Assembly (NCBI GenBank): GCA_020466095.1
Contig: CM035808.1
Coordinates: forward strand, 32,825,502-32,889,501
DNA: 64,000 bases
Reading direction: 5' to 3'
Source: Chlorops oryzae
Lineage: Eukaryota > Arthropoda > Insecta > Diptera > Chloropidae
How positions within the stretch are numbered: position 1 is the stretch's first letter; every line of letters starts with the position of its first letter. Below, piece by piece: positions 33,877 through 45,260 of this stretch. Position numbers and translations under genes: made by a program. A model generated the notes under the pieces. The model did no database searches and had not been told where the DNA came from. It saw nothing but the letters and a program-made list of their open reading frames with translations.

Positions 33877-35702
33877 ATGCGTTGCCGCCTTTGCTTAAAT
33901 GAATATACCGAAGAAGCTTTAGATTTATTCCACAACGGCGAGGAATCTCATATAACGAAGTTGATAACCAAATACACAAATATTGAGGTAAATCCAAAAG
34001 AAATTAAACAAGTGAAAGATGGCATTCCGAATTGATCTTATTGGATTCCTTCATAGATTTCTCAGAATGACAGTTCAACTTCGGTCTGCAAGTGCTGTTT
34101 TAAGAACTTGGATGACTTCCATAGCTTCATTCGATTCATCGAGAATCGTCAGAACGACTTTAATGAATTAAAACATAAATCGCTTGAAGTTAAAAGCAGA
34201 GATGATTCAAGCAATCCGGATATCATGGATTTAGAAGAAAGTATTGAAAGTAATAATGAAGAATCTTTGCTCGAAGTCGAAAAAGTTTTGATTGAAGAAA
34301 ATAGCGAACCCTTATTGAAAGAAGAACATGGATGTACTGATGATTGGGAAAACGCGAAAAATAAATATGCTGAAAATGATGAAGATAATATGCCGTTGAA
34401 AATTTTAATAGAAAAAGTTAAAAGTCGTAAAATGACCAAAGGTTTAAAGCAAACGAAATTGAAAGCAACTTGCAATGCAATAAAAAAGAAACGAGGTCGG
34501 CCTCGGAAAAATGAATTGCGTGAAGTCGATATACTTAAGAAGGAGAAAAGAAGCGCCACATTGAAAATCAACAAAGAATGTGAGGAACAAATTTTAAAAA
34601 GCATACGATTAAAGTGTGAGATTTGCAATGATACGGCTGATTCATTCAGCGAATTAAAGTGCCATTTCCGAGATACTCATAAAACGAAGGCATATGTTCT
34701 GTGTTGTGGACGACGCTTTCGAAGACGTTTTCTGTTAATAGATCATCTGCGTTTTCACTTGAATTCAGAAATTTATAAGTAAGATTCGCTGGTGGAGAAT
34801 TTTAAACATTTTATTGGAAATTTTTTCTCCTTCTTTCTTCACAGATGTGAAATCTGCAATAAAGTTCTCAAATCAAAGGGTTGCTTAGACAATCATCATT
34901 CTATTATGCATTCTGATTCGATAACGCGGAAACATGAATGTGAAATTTGCGGAAAACGTTTTTCCCATCCTTCAAATCTGAAGACACATTTGGTTACCCA
35001 TGAGAACTCGAAAAATCACATTTGTGAATTTTGTGAAAAAGGGTAAGTAGCAATTGTTTTTTTTTGTTTTTTTATTCTTCTATTTTCTATATTCTAATTC
35101 AAGGTTCAAATCAATCAGCAATCTAAGAAATCACATTAAATATGTACATGAAAATAAGAAGCTTTTTATTTGCGAGATCTGTGGTCAAAACTATAAATTC
35201 AAACCAGCGTTTCAGCGCCACGTTGCTGAGCACGATACCGATCCCAATCAATTGACGGAAGAATGTCCCATTTGTAAAAAATGGTTCAGACCAAATGGCC
35301 TTCGTTTTCATATGGGCTATCACGATGTTGAAGATGTCAAATGTGAAATTTGTGGGAAAATTCTCAAATCGAAAATGGCACTTAAATCTCATATAAGATA
35401 TTGGCATAAAAAAACCGATGTCCTCAATTGTATTTACTGCGAAAAGACGTTCAAGAGAGCCAGCGTATTGCAGGTAAAAAGGAACGACATGAAATTTAAG
35501 ATCTTAATTAAAAACTTCTTATTATTATTAGGAACATATTGCAATGCACATTGGTCGAAAGGACTACAATTGTTTGTATTGTCCGCAGGAATTTCGTTCT
35601 AAGGCAAACATGTATGCCCATATTAAGAAAAAACATGTTGATGAATGGACGCAAGCGCAAATGGTTCGAAATCGCATCCCGGTTGAATCACAAGATAAAT
35701 AA
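33877..35702 (+). CDS. ZAD-C2H2 zinc-finger protein (array gene F), intact
   Basis: Last member of the array. Exons: 33877-33987, 34057-34778, 34845-35042, 35104-35473, 35532-35702. All GT-AG, sum 1572 nt, 523 aa. ZAD (MRCRLC, CKCC), an acidic linker with an AT-hook-like KKKRGRPRK segment, the divergent CCGRRFRRRF unit, then C2H2 fingers ending HIGRKDYNCLYCPQEFRS. Exons 3 and 4 have exactly the family lengths (198, 370). The last finger linker is HIGRK rather than HTGRK. Confidence 0.93.
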
Positions 35703-35818
35703 AAAATGATTTAAAAGGATCGTAAAGATATAAAATAATTTCATTTATGTAAAGTATTTCGAACGGGAACATAACTTTTGTACTACTATATAATTTTTGT
35801 GTTGTAATTAATGTAAAT

Positions 35819-35824
35819 AATAAA
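35819..35824 (+). terminator. polyadenylation signal, ZNF F
   Basis: AATAAA followed by an A run, 117 bases after the stop of gene F. Confidence 0.45.
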
Positions 35825-37145
35825 AAAAAAAAAACTGAAGAATGATTTTTAAATACTTTTTTATTTTTCTTCTCTCGTTTTTAAATGTCTCGGCCTGTAC
35901 CGATCCTCACTGGGGATTTTTAAATGCTTTTGTTGATCTTAAGTTGAAATTCCAACAAATTCTGTAGAAATAGTTTTCCAATTTGATCCTTTTATGGGTA
36001 TGCAGACCCGTAGAGAGGAATTTTGGGGGCCCTCGGTGAATATATCAAAAGTGCTAACAACGAAGGTTCTAAGAGTGTCACACATATTCGCGGGCCTCTT
36101 GGAGATAATTTGAATAACTCGGTTATTTTCAAAAGTGCGGAAAGGCAATCGTTCCGAGGATGTCAGCTTAGAGATCCCGAGGTGAATAATTCGTTCTTCA
36201 CCCATCTCACTACAAGGCTGTTGATATAGAAATTTTGACATAAAATTCATATTTTTTTTGTAGTTATGTTAGGCCGCTTCTTCTCATATTACTTATCATA
36301 TCGAAAAGAAGTCGTCCTCTTTTTGATGAACTGTGATAAAACTTTAACTTTCAAATTTTCAATGGGTTACATTCGACTGGATAGTCACACAGCACTCGGC
36401 TCTTCTAGTTATGATCACTTGGAACTATTTTTCCTCACCTAATCAAGTAAAATCATACATCGATCGATATACATAACTTTATTTACAAAATTTTTAAAAT
36501 AAAAGAAATAAAAACAATCCGATTTAAAAACTGTTAAATACAATAAATCACTTCGATGTTTAATATTATTTAAGAAGTTGTTTTTAAAACAAAAAAGTTG
36601 GAATCGATTTTGGATTATCATGTCCAACCATTAAACATTTTGTTGCAAAGAGGATTCTGTTCGATAGAGGAAAATCGTTTGGTGTAATTGTAAATCGTTA
36701 ATAAAATATCATATAAATGAATATATCCCAATTAATTTATGCTTATTTTTTTTTTTATACATTTCGTTATTCAATAACACACATAACTTATATACATACA
36801 TAACTCTCAACATTAATAACTTTACATTCTCTACAAAACATTTCTTCGAAGTTTTTGCACATTAAAAAGTGCTTCCCCTTAGGCTTACAGTTTATATTTA
36901 TATATATATATATATTATTTTATTATAAATAAGAAAAAAGACGACTTAGAGGACCAGTCCGGGATTAAATGGACAATTCAGAATTAGTATATTGTTTTTT
37001 TCACTTTAAATTATATTGACGTATGACGTAACTTTACTTAATATGAACTTAATCACTTTTTACAAGAAAAAAAAAAAAAAATAAAAAAATTAAATAATTC
37101 AACAACTTATGATGACAGCTGCCTGGGTTTTTGGAACCCTCCTCC
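35825..37145. other. intergenic, ZNF F to cordon-bleu-like gene
   Basis: Convergent spacer of 1.3 kb. No coding exon recognised. The part next to 37145 should be the 3' UTR of the minus-strand gene. A TA run lies at about 36898-36916. Confidence 0.5.
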
Positions 37146-40100
37146 TCAGACCGGACTCAAGTCTGTGCGCTTGAAATTTCGTATCGCATCCAATAGAGCA
37201 TCGCGCTGATCTCCACTTGTGGGAGTTGTTGCTGTTGATGCGCTTTGCGAGCGTAGCGTAACGCTTTTTAGAATAGACATCGGTGGAACGGGAGGTACGG
37301 GTGCCGGAGGAGCGGATTTTGGTGTGCTAGCAATTGGTGTATGTGGCATAATGGTGCCACCATTCTGTTTTATTGAAACTTGCATTGCAGGATCCTGCAA
37401 TTTTAATTCCATTTTGGATCTTAATGGCTTTGCGAATGTTCCGTTCCTCACGGTTGATCGAGTTTCTATTTGAATGATATTGTTGGTATTGAAGTTGGAT
37501 TTTGGAATTTGTTCCTCGTTTTGTTGATTTAACGTGGTTTGGTCTTCTTTGGCGAGAATTTTTTCTTTTAAACCTGTTTTTCGCAGTGTGTTTTGACCGA
37601 AGGGTGCTGCATTTGTTGTCGTTGTTGCATCATTCTGAATAGTTGAGTTCCGTTGCTCCAATTGCGTTATCGAAGTGGATCGTAATAGGTTGACACCGAT
37701 TGACTGTTTTGCTGGTATGCTAAAGCGATTTGTATTATTGTGTCCCGCACGTGGCAATGTCGATGTGTTCGAAACTTGAGCATATGGTGGTTTCTTTGAC
37801 ATTGACGTTGATGTTGATGTTGGCCTTGACGTTGACGTTGTTGCTGATGATGATGCGTTGAGCATTACTTTTGATACGTTTGATGTTGTGCGCAATTCGA
37901 CATTTTCGATTGTAACATCCTTTAAGGGCTTAACAGTCACCGGCACATGAAAGTCCTTTTCAGGTATGCCCATACGCTCTGTTGTTGAGTAATACGTTGG
38001 CTTTGGTGCAACGAGTGGCGGTGACTTTGTGCTCTCGCGGTTTAACACGTGCATTGTTGCACGCTTTTGTTGTGCCTGTTGTTGACGCGGTGGTACTGTC
38101 TGAGTGTTGCGTAATTCAACATCAGCACGGGTCACAGCGGCATTTTGATTGCCAGCATTCTTACCACCGAAAATATAGTCGCCTTCATTTTTAATCGCTT
38201 GCACTTGCACTTTGGGACGTTCGCTCCAAGTTGAGAAATTTATGCTCGGTGGACCCGAGTAACGGTATATCTTGGGTGGTTCTTTTGTCGTTGATTTTGT
38301 TGCTGCTGCTGCTGTTTCGGTTGGATTGACTTTCGGTTGTTTGGACTCAGCGTTCGATATTTTTGTTGATTCTTCGGTTACTGTTCGGTTGCGTTCCACA
38401 CTGATGATGTCCACGTTTGGTGCTTTCGATTCTATGTCACCGCTATTGACTAAACTATTCTTGCGCGAGTTCAAAATTGTTTTGATGACTTCTAAGCTTT
38501 GCAAAGACGGCGATTCACCAATGCTCAATTCACTCGATGACCGTCTTTGGTTTAGTCCACCGTTTTGGTCTAGTTTAGAGAGTGACAAATACGAGGCACT
38601 TCGAGAATTAAGACCATTCGTCGTCAATTCCGTTGTCTTTGTTGTTGATGTTATAATTGTTGAGCTCTGAGTCGAAACACCGTTGACGTTGGACGACGTT
38701 GTATGGAAGGAATCGGCACGTGTTACCGATTTACGTTTGCCTCCATCAATGCCATTTGTAATGCTACCACGTTTTTTGTATAATTTCTCTTCGTCGGTGG
38801 TCGTTGAGTCCGGTGTCGCTTGTGCATCTGTCGGCGGTTCTGTTGTCGTCGTCGTCGTCGAGGTGATCTGTTGTTGTTGCTGTTGTGTTGTTATTGTTGA
38901 TATCGTAAAATTCGTTAATGTATTCGGTTTGGCCGATTTGATTTCGTGTTGTTCATCATGGCGCTTGATAAGCGTGTCCACGCGATTTTCGTTGAGTATT
39001 GTTGATAGTTCCTCGATGATCTCGTTGATTGGACTTGTTGGACTGCCTATCGTTGAGCGGCGATGGGATTTCTCGATGGATGCTTCGGTGATCGGTGGTG
39101 CTGAACTGTGATCCACAACGTCTTTTTTCTCAGACGAAAGTTTTTCGAATTTCAGAACGGGCCGTTCGACTATTTTTGGTGTAATCGGTGCATCCGTTGA
39201 AGATGATTCCAAATGATTTGCATTTTGATCTGCAAAAGTTGGTGGCGGCGAGATGGGTATGGCGAAATTCCATGAGCTTGGTGAGCTTATGTTTGGTGTT
39301 TTCTCATTCGTTAGAGGGGCAGGAGTTGCCTCCGCACTGTCAACAACTTGAAGGGCACGTAACTCATCGAGTGATTGCGGTAGTGCGGTAGGATGATCTA
39401 AGTCATCGGTACCTTTGACGATTGTTTTACCCAATTTGAAATTGTAGGTTTTGATGATTTCATCATCGTCGGAGCTCGATTCGAAGGTGGACTTGCATTC
39501 GTGTGTGGAACCTTCTGATGGTAAACTATCAGGTATGGGTGATGGAACGAGATCACCAATTCCAGAATCCGCTTGCTTAGAAATGTTATCATCGTTGTCG
39601 TTTGCTATTAAATGGTCTGCCGTTTCGGAGGACTCGCTAGCCAGTGATCGTGGTTCGGGTGTTGGCGAACGATTCAACAGAACTTTGGAAACATTGGTTT
39701 GTAATTGAATTGCCGTCGTGGTTGTGGCATTCAGCAATGTCGTTGTGGTCTGACGCGGAACAGGTGTTGGTATATTTAGTGTAGCTTTTGGTGTTGATGC
39801 CTGCAGCTGTTGCGATTTCTCACGTGCCAATGGTTCAGGTTCAGCGATTGTTTGTTCCTTAATGGTGATTTCTTCGATTGACTCAATCGTATTGGGTGTA
39901 CTCGGTGTAGATGGCGGCGTTGTTGTTGTCGATGCTGCCGGTGAGATATCGTCCGAGCAAGAGATTGAACTACCTCTTGGTGGTGGCGCTGGGGCGGCTT
40001 TTTTCTTCAGCAGTGTGAGTCGCTTGCGCGGAGATGGTTCTGGTAGTTGAATTCCATCTGTGGATGTGGATGTAGGTAACTCAGATGGCAGGCTTTGCAT

Positions 40101-41426
40101 GCTACCGCCGTGAAGATTCCTAGCGTTCTTTTTAACAATTTGTGCATATTCCGAATCGGAGTACTCGATGGTATTGCCATTCGTTACGATTATGCCATTT
40201 GTGCTTGAATTACCACCACCACCACACCACCGATACCGTTTTCGATGACTTCTCTTGTTGTGGTGGCATTGCCATTGCTGTCCGCATTTGTGGTTAAATT
40301 TGGCGTGGATGCGTAGAAATTCTTGCGCGCTGTTGAGCTCATTGCTTTCTGTTGTTGCTTGAGTGTTTCAATGGTTTGTTCGGTTGTCGCTGCCTCCTGT
40401 TCGATGACTAAAGCCGCCTTCTCGGGTATAACTATCTGACTTGGTGGACGTGGCGCTGCGCGTTTCTTACGCGGTGGCGCCGAGACATTGGGTGGCGCTG
40501 TTTTCGGCAACGCTGGCGGCGGTGCGACCGGCGTCCGTGTGTAATTCATTCCAGTCGAGTCCATCGAATTTAGCGAATTACTCGAACTGTATGGACTAGC
40601 TGTCTTCGTTGTGTGCTTCGAATTGCGACTGCTGAACTCCGATGATGATAGTGAATCGCGTATGATCGAAGTACGATGGAGTTTCATTACCTCATCGGCA
40701 TTGAAACTGTCGTACGAATCGGATTTGTTACACAAACGTATCTCGGAAAGTCCGACAGCACCGATCGTTAGATCGCAACTGTAGACTTGACTAGCGTCAA
40801 CTGGAAGAGAAGATTGAAAATTGTAGAAAAAAAAAAAAACAAATCGAATTGGAATTTAAGATGCTGCTGTAAACCTACCCGGATTTCGGAATTCATATTT
40901 CTCGGGATCCAATGATTTATGATCGCAGGCCAATTCAAGCAATTTATTCAATGGTACACGTGCACCCAAACGTGCCACATACAATTGATCTTTCGGTAAT
41001 AGAACAGTGATGCGGAACGTTTGCTCGAACGGGGCATTACTGGTGATCGCCGGCAAGGGGGCTATACGATTATATTCCAGTTGACTAGTATCACTTATAT
41101 TTGTCGTCGATATCGATAGATTCGTATTCGATTTCGACAGCTTTCCGTTGGGGGCAGGCGATTTTTCTAAAAAAAAAAATTTAAAATAATACAATAAAAA
41201 TTGTTTTAAATTAAGCAAAAAGAATCGACGGAAATCGAATAGTGGCAAGTCCAAATTTTAATTTAATTGCCGGCCCTCAAATTTCAAAATTTGGTGATGG
41301 CGATGGATAATCAAAATTTCTAATTGAAAGCTTTGAATTTTCATTATTTTGTTGAACTTATGTACCTTTATTCTTCTTGCCCAGCCAGCGATTGAGTGTG
41401 GAGAAACCATTTTTCATATTGCTCAT
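37146..41426 (-). CDS. cordon-bleu-like actin regulator, frameshifted
   Basis: Exons on the minus strand: 41426-41366, 41166-40879, 40800-37146. An in-frame TAA lies just before the first ATG, and both introns are GT-AG with matching phases. About 1334 aa once the break is ignored. Residues about 45-115 (TFRITVLLPKDQLYVARLGA ... DPEKYEF) look like the ubiquitin-like COBL domain. Proline- and Lys-rich PPRKKRAAPRPP and LKKKAAPAPPPR match the KRRAP-type motifs of cordon-bleu proteins. The extreme C-terminus (DQRDALLDAIRNFKRTDL) resembles a WH2 actin-binding motif. The middle is disordered, rich in Ser/Thr/Pro/Gln. A single base is missing within the GGT (poly-Gly) run at 40219-40232, which splits the open frame. 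Assigned by domain look-alike; the Drosophila gene name is not known to me. Confidence 0.75.
40219..40232 (-). other. frameshift in GGT repeat of cordon-bleu-like gene
   Basis: On the minus strand the Gly codons run GGTGGT-GTGGTGGTGG. Adding one G restores a continuous Gly run and the frame ...NSSTNGIIVTNG... that leads into the long ORF. Confidence 0.8.
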
Positions 41427-42540
41427 ATTAGGATTTACGGCTTCTTCTTAAAAATGAATTGCCTTGGACTTTGGTAGCTTTCAAGATGATTACAGCAGTT
41501 AATTTAAGCGGTTGATGTGCGTCTGGTTCTTTTCTTGATTTTCCGAATTTTCCCTTTCATCAAACTTTGATATTCTTACGCCATACTGTGGTTTATGGGA
41601 AATTTCCGATTTCTCATCAGTCTGGAATCACTGCAAGAGAATTGTGAATTAAAAAAAATCGAAATCAGTTTCGCTTTGATGATTAATACCACCATATGTA
41701 TGTATGTATGTATATAGTAAAGAAAATCTGGAGAGAAAAGCAAATCTTATCTTGCTGCTTTCGATTCTGTGCAAATAAAGAACCCACTTCAAAGAGCTTT
41801 GCATTATCTTGCTCTGCTCGTTTATCGGTGGAGCCTTTTTTTAAAATCTCGATTTCGCACATTATAAGATAGGAGTAACACAGTTGCTTGGCACTAAGGT
41901 GCTCAACGATTGTCGTCCACACATATGTAAATATTTACTTATTCTGATTGCATATTGCGAAACGCCATGAAATGCAGATTTACATTGAAAAATTTTTTGT
42001 TTGCAGATTTGGATTTGTATGACTAATTGATTATGTTTCATAATGAGAGAAATTCTATTCTGTTTCGACTTCTGTTGAGTTAAATTATTCATTGATATCT
42101 CCGGGGATCACATTACATCACTGAAAAAATATGATTAGATTTCAATATTCACAGTGATTAGAGCACAATGGATGATAAGATTCGTCGTAGACCACAGCAT
42201 ATGCAAAACATTTACGTTAAACTTCATGTCTATTCATATTGCAACGCACATGAAATGCAGATTTCATTAAATTCTTTCGTTTAGTCAGATGGATTTTAAT
42301 GCTAATTCGATTATGTAATTCATAATGAAGATTGAAAATTCTATGTGACTTTTACTTCAAATGAATATTCGGTAAATTATTCGATTGATATGCGACCGAA
42401 GCCGAAGATTAAAATGGCGATTATCGATTACTGAACAAATTGATATAGATTTCAATATTTCATACCCATGTACTACATTTACGAATAATTGGGAAAACCC
42501 AGTGAACATTTGCGAAATGTTTAGATTTATTTCTTTGATG
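41427..42540. other. 5' flank of cordon-bleu-like gene
   Basis: Presumably 5' UTR and intron or promoter of the minus-strand gene. A short TATG microsatellite occurs near 41696-41713. Two loosely similar blocks (about 41940-42180 and 42230-42460, each with GAAATGCAGATTT...TTATGT.TTCATAATGA) suggest an old local duplication. No coding exon. Confidence 0.45.
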
Positions 42541-42965
42541 GACTCAGAAATGGCTAAATCGAGTCCAAAATAACTCCGAAAGGACTCCGAAATGATTCGG
42601 AATGAGTCCGAAATCGACTGTGAAAAAGTCCGAAATGATTCCGAAATGATTCCGAAACGATCGCGAAGTAAGTCCGAAACGATTCTGAAATAAGTCGAAA
42701 CGATTCTGAAATAAGTCCGAAACGATTCTGAAATAAGTCCGAAACGATTCTGAAAAGTCCGAAACTATTCTGAAATATCGAAAGATTCGAAAGACTCCGA
42801 AACGCTCGAAACGACTCCGAAATGACTCCGAAAACTCTCCGAAACGATTCCGAAATGAATCCGAAATGACTCCGAAAATCTCCGAAACTACTCCGAAATG
42901 ACTCCGAAATTACTCCGAAACTACTCCGAAATGACTCCGAAAGGAGTCCGAAATGACTTAGAACC
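42541..42965. repeat. minisatellite of TCCGAAA-type units
   Basis: About 425 bp of units of 11-22 bp such as GACTCCGAAAT and GATTCTGAAATAAGTCC, with many variants. The minus strand reads as a long Phe-Arg-Ser-rich frame, which is a product of the repeat rather than a gene. Confidence 0.9.
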
Positions 42966-43717
42966 CAAAAACCCCCCGTGTGTACCGGCCTGGTCACACA
43001 TGTTAAGAAGGTAAGCTTCTTTAAGTTTTTTAAAGCAACATTCATCATAACATTATTCTTTAAAGGAAGTTTTCATTATACATATAAGTAACATACAATA
43101 CTTCCGAGTATTCGGAAAATATGCGTAAGACTCGTTAAAAAGTTTTACAGCAATTAGAAGGGTTTTGCAATAAAGCGGGTTGTATTTAAGCGGGATCCAC
43201 TGTATATACAAAGCAATGATTTATTAAATTTTTTTACGCTTTCCTCTTATTTATTCGTATTCGATTGACAAAAAATATTTTCGTCTCATACATCATCTTT
43301 TATGTTATACCCACCCTGGCCCGATCCAGCTTTTTTGCCACTCTGGGTAAAAACACGTTTTTTCCCCTTATGATGGCACGAATGGTATATTGTTTTCGTG
43401 CCGCCGGCTTGCCTCTCTCTAAATCAGGGCCTGATACCCAAACCTTTCTTCTTAATGTTTACAATCGCCAATACATATATCTTCTATAAGGAGCAACATT
43501 CATCTCAAACAGAAAACCCTGTACAGTTTTGTTATTTTTTAAGTGTCATTAACTACCTTTCTCATTTGAATATTTATAAAAAAAAAAACTTGAATCGATT
43601 TGAGATTGGGTTGTAAAAATAACTTTTGCGTAAATTATACGAAGTTCTGCGAATCGTGCGTCTTTGCGCCCACTGCTTTTGAAATTAATTATTTCGATTG
43701 CCATCATTTACACAATC

Positions 43718-43752
<35 letters not shown>

Positions 43753-45016
43753 GTTTATATAACATTTATGGCGACAACCATCGGGTTCTTTATTTTTATA
43801 GATTTGATTAAAAATCCTCGACTTGCAAACGGGGGGAAAATAATTCTTAAAACAGATATTGCCAATAAACTAAAGATAATGAATTGGACTTTTATTTATA
43901 TCATCATATCTGACGTTACTTTTTATGGAGTTTACAATTTCCAAGCGCGGCAGAAAATATTTTTGAATTATTTTTTGAGGCTGCGATTCAATTTATAAAG
44001 GCTGTCTATTTAAGTATTATAAGGCCATAACTCAGAAACTCGCTTCTTAAATATTGCATGCAACAAAAAACTTGTTTAATTACTGAAATAAGTAAATAAA
44101 AACAATTAATTTTTTTTCTAAATCTTTTCTCAACAGCAAGAGAAAGTTCTCTATAAAAAAAGGCTCACAATTTCCCTTCATCGGCTTTAGAATAATTTCA
44201 TTTGACGAACGTAACAGTAATAAAGTGCACATTAAAAAATTCCGATAAATATTCAACGATTATTAATTAAGCTCCATTTAGAATTTAAAAATAGGAAAAG
44301 TCACAATCAATATATGGAGAAGTAATTTTAAGGGTTAATAGCTTAAGCCGAGATTATTGATTGACAAAGCAAATTGCGCTTCAAATAAATTGCATGAAAC
44401 CAGTTTCGAAAGCTTATAATTTATTTATTTATTAGAAAAAAAAATAAAGTTTTCAATTGAATAAAATATCAATTTTTCGCTTAAGTGATTTTCCAGGAAA
44501 TCAAACATCGGGCTTTGAGAAAAATTCGAAATTCTTAGGAAAATGCTTGCCGTTGATGACGTCATGTGTGTTTTTTTTTTTTGAATTTAATATATTCAAA
44601 ATTTAGTAGGTAATAATCATTTATCGTCTAATTATACAGTCTTGCATTGTCGATAAATATTCCGAAAACACACACACGAACAAAAACATTCGCGAAAATA
44701 TATCCTCATCGCAATTCGAACCCGATTTTAATTTTTAATTTTTATTGTTGGCTGAGACTTAGACTGGCTTTTGTTTTCAAAGCACGTTTGCAAAAAAAAA
44801 AAGATTCTTAAATCGCATCTCTCGAAAGCAAGCGCTTCGGAATTTCTAATTCGTGTATGACATTGAATGTTTTTCATTTCATTCAACAATTATTTATTGT
44901 AAAATATTCGTTACTTTGATTTATTGAATCGCTGTCCGGAATATTAAGCGTATAAACTTTTCTGAAGGGGATTTAAAAAATATTTTTTTCAGGTTTTTCG
45001 ATGAGAAATTATTTAG
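42966..45016. other. intergenic with CA/TA microsatellite
   Basis: No supported gene. (CA)n followed by (TA)n at about 43718-43752. A decayed pogo-like end (…GCGGGATCCACTG then TA) is visible near 43188-43202. Confidence 0.5.
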
Positions 45017-45088
45017 GCAATTCACAGAGTCTTCTAAAATCCCAAAATAAAATATTTGAAAAGGATTTTAGAAGACTTTGTGAATTGC
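45017..45088. other. 72-bp hairpin
   Basis: Arms of 26 bp pair with one mismatch (GCAATTCACAGAGTCTTC... / ...GAAGACTTTGTGAATTGC) around a loop of about 20 bases. The geometry is like a miRNA precursor, but its position beside a MITE makes a transposon origin as likely. Confidence 0.5.
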
Positions 45089-45099
45089 AGAATTTTTTA

Positions 45100-45258
45100 C
45101 AGTGTACTCTCTCTTAAGCGGGCACCTACGGGACCGATATGTCCGCTTAAGACGAAACTATTTGAGAAGCAGGAATACTGAAGAAATCCCAAAAAGTGAC
45201 AGTTTAAGAGGGATCTCCGCTTGGGAGGAATGTCCAGATGGAGAGAGTACCTACACTG
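45100..45258. mobile_element. pogo-like MITE, TA duplication
   Basis: Ends read inward CAGTGTACTCTCTC and CAGTGTAGGTACTCTC, flanked by TA (45098-45099 and 45259-45260). The interior contains CTTAAGCGGGCACC and TGTCCGCTTAAG, as in the related copy at 62091. Confidence 0.7.
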
Positions 45259-45260
45259 TA

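Noticed and set aside
38272..39111. Plus-strand frames over the cordon-bleu-like exon
   Set aside because: Val/Ser-rich antisense shadows of the low-complexity coding region.
42554..43048. 164-codon minus-strand frame
   Set aside because: It follows the minisatellite periodicity; repetitive peptide with no domain.
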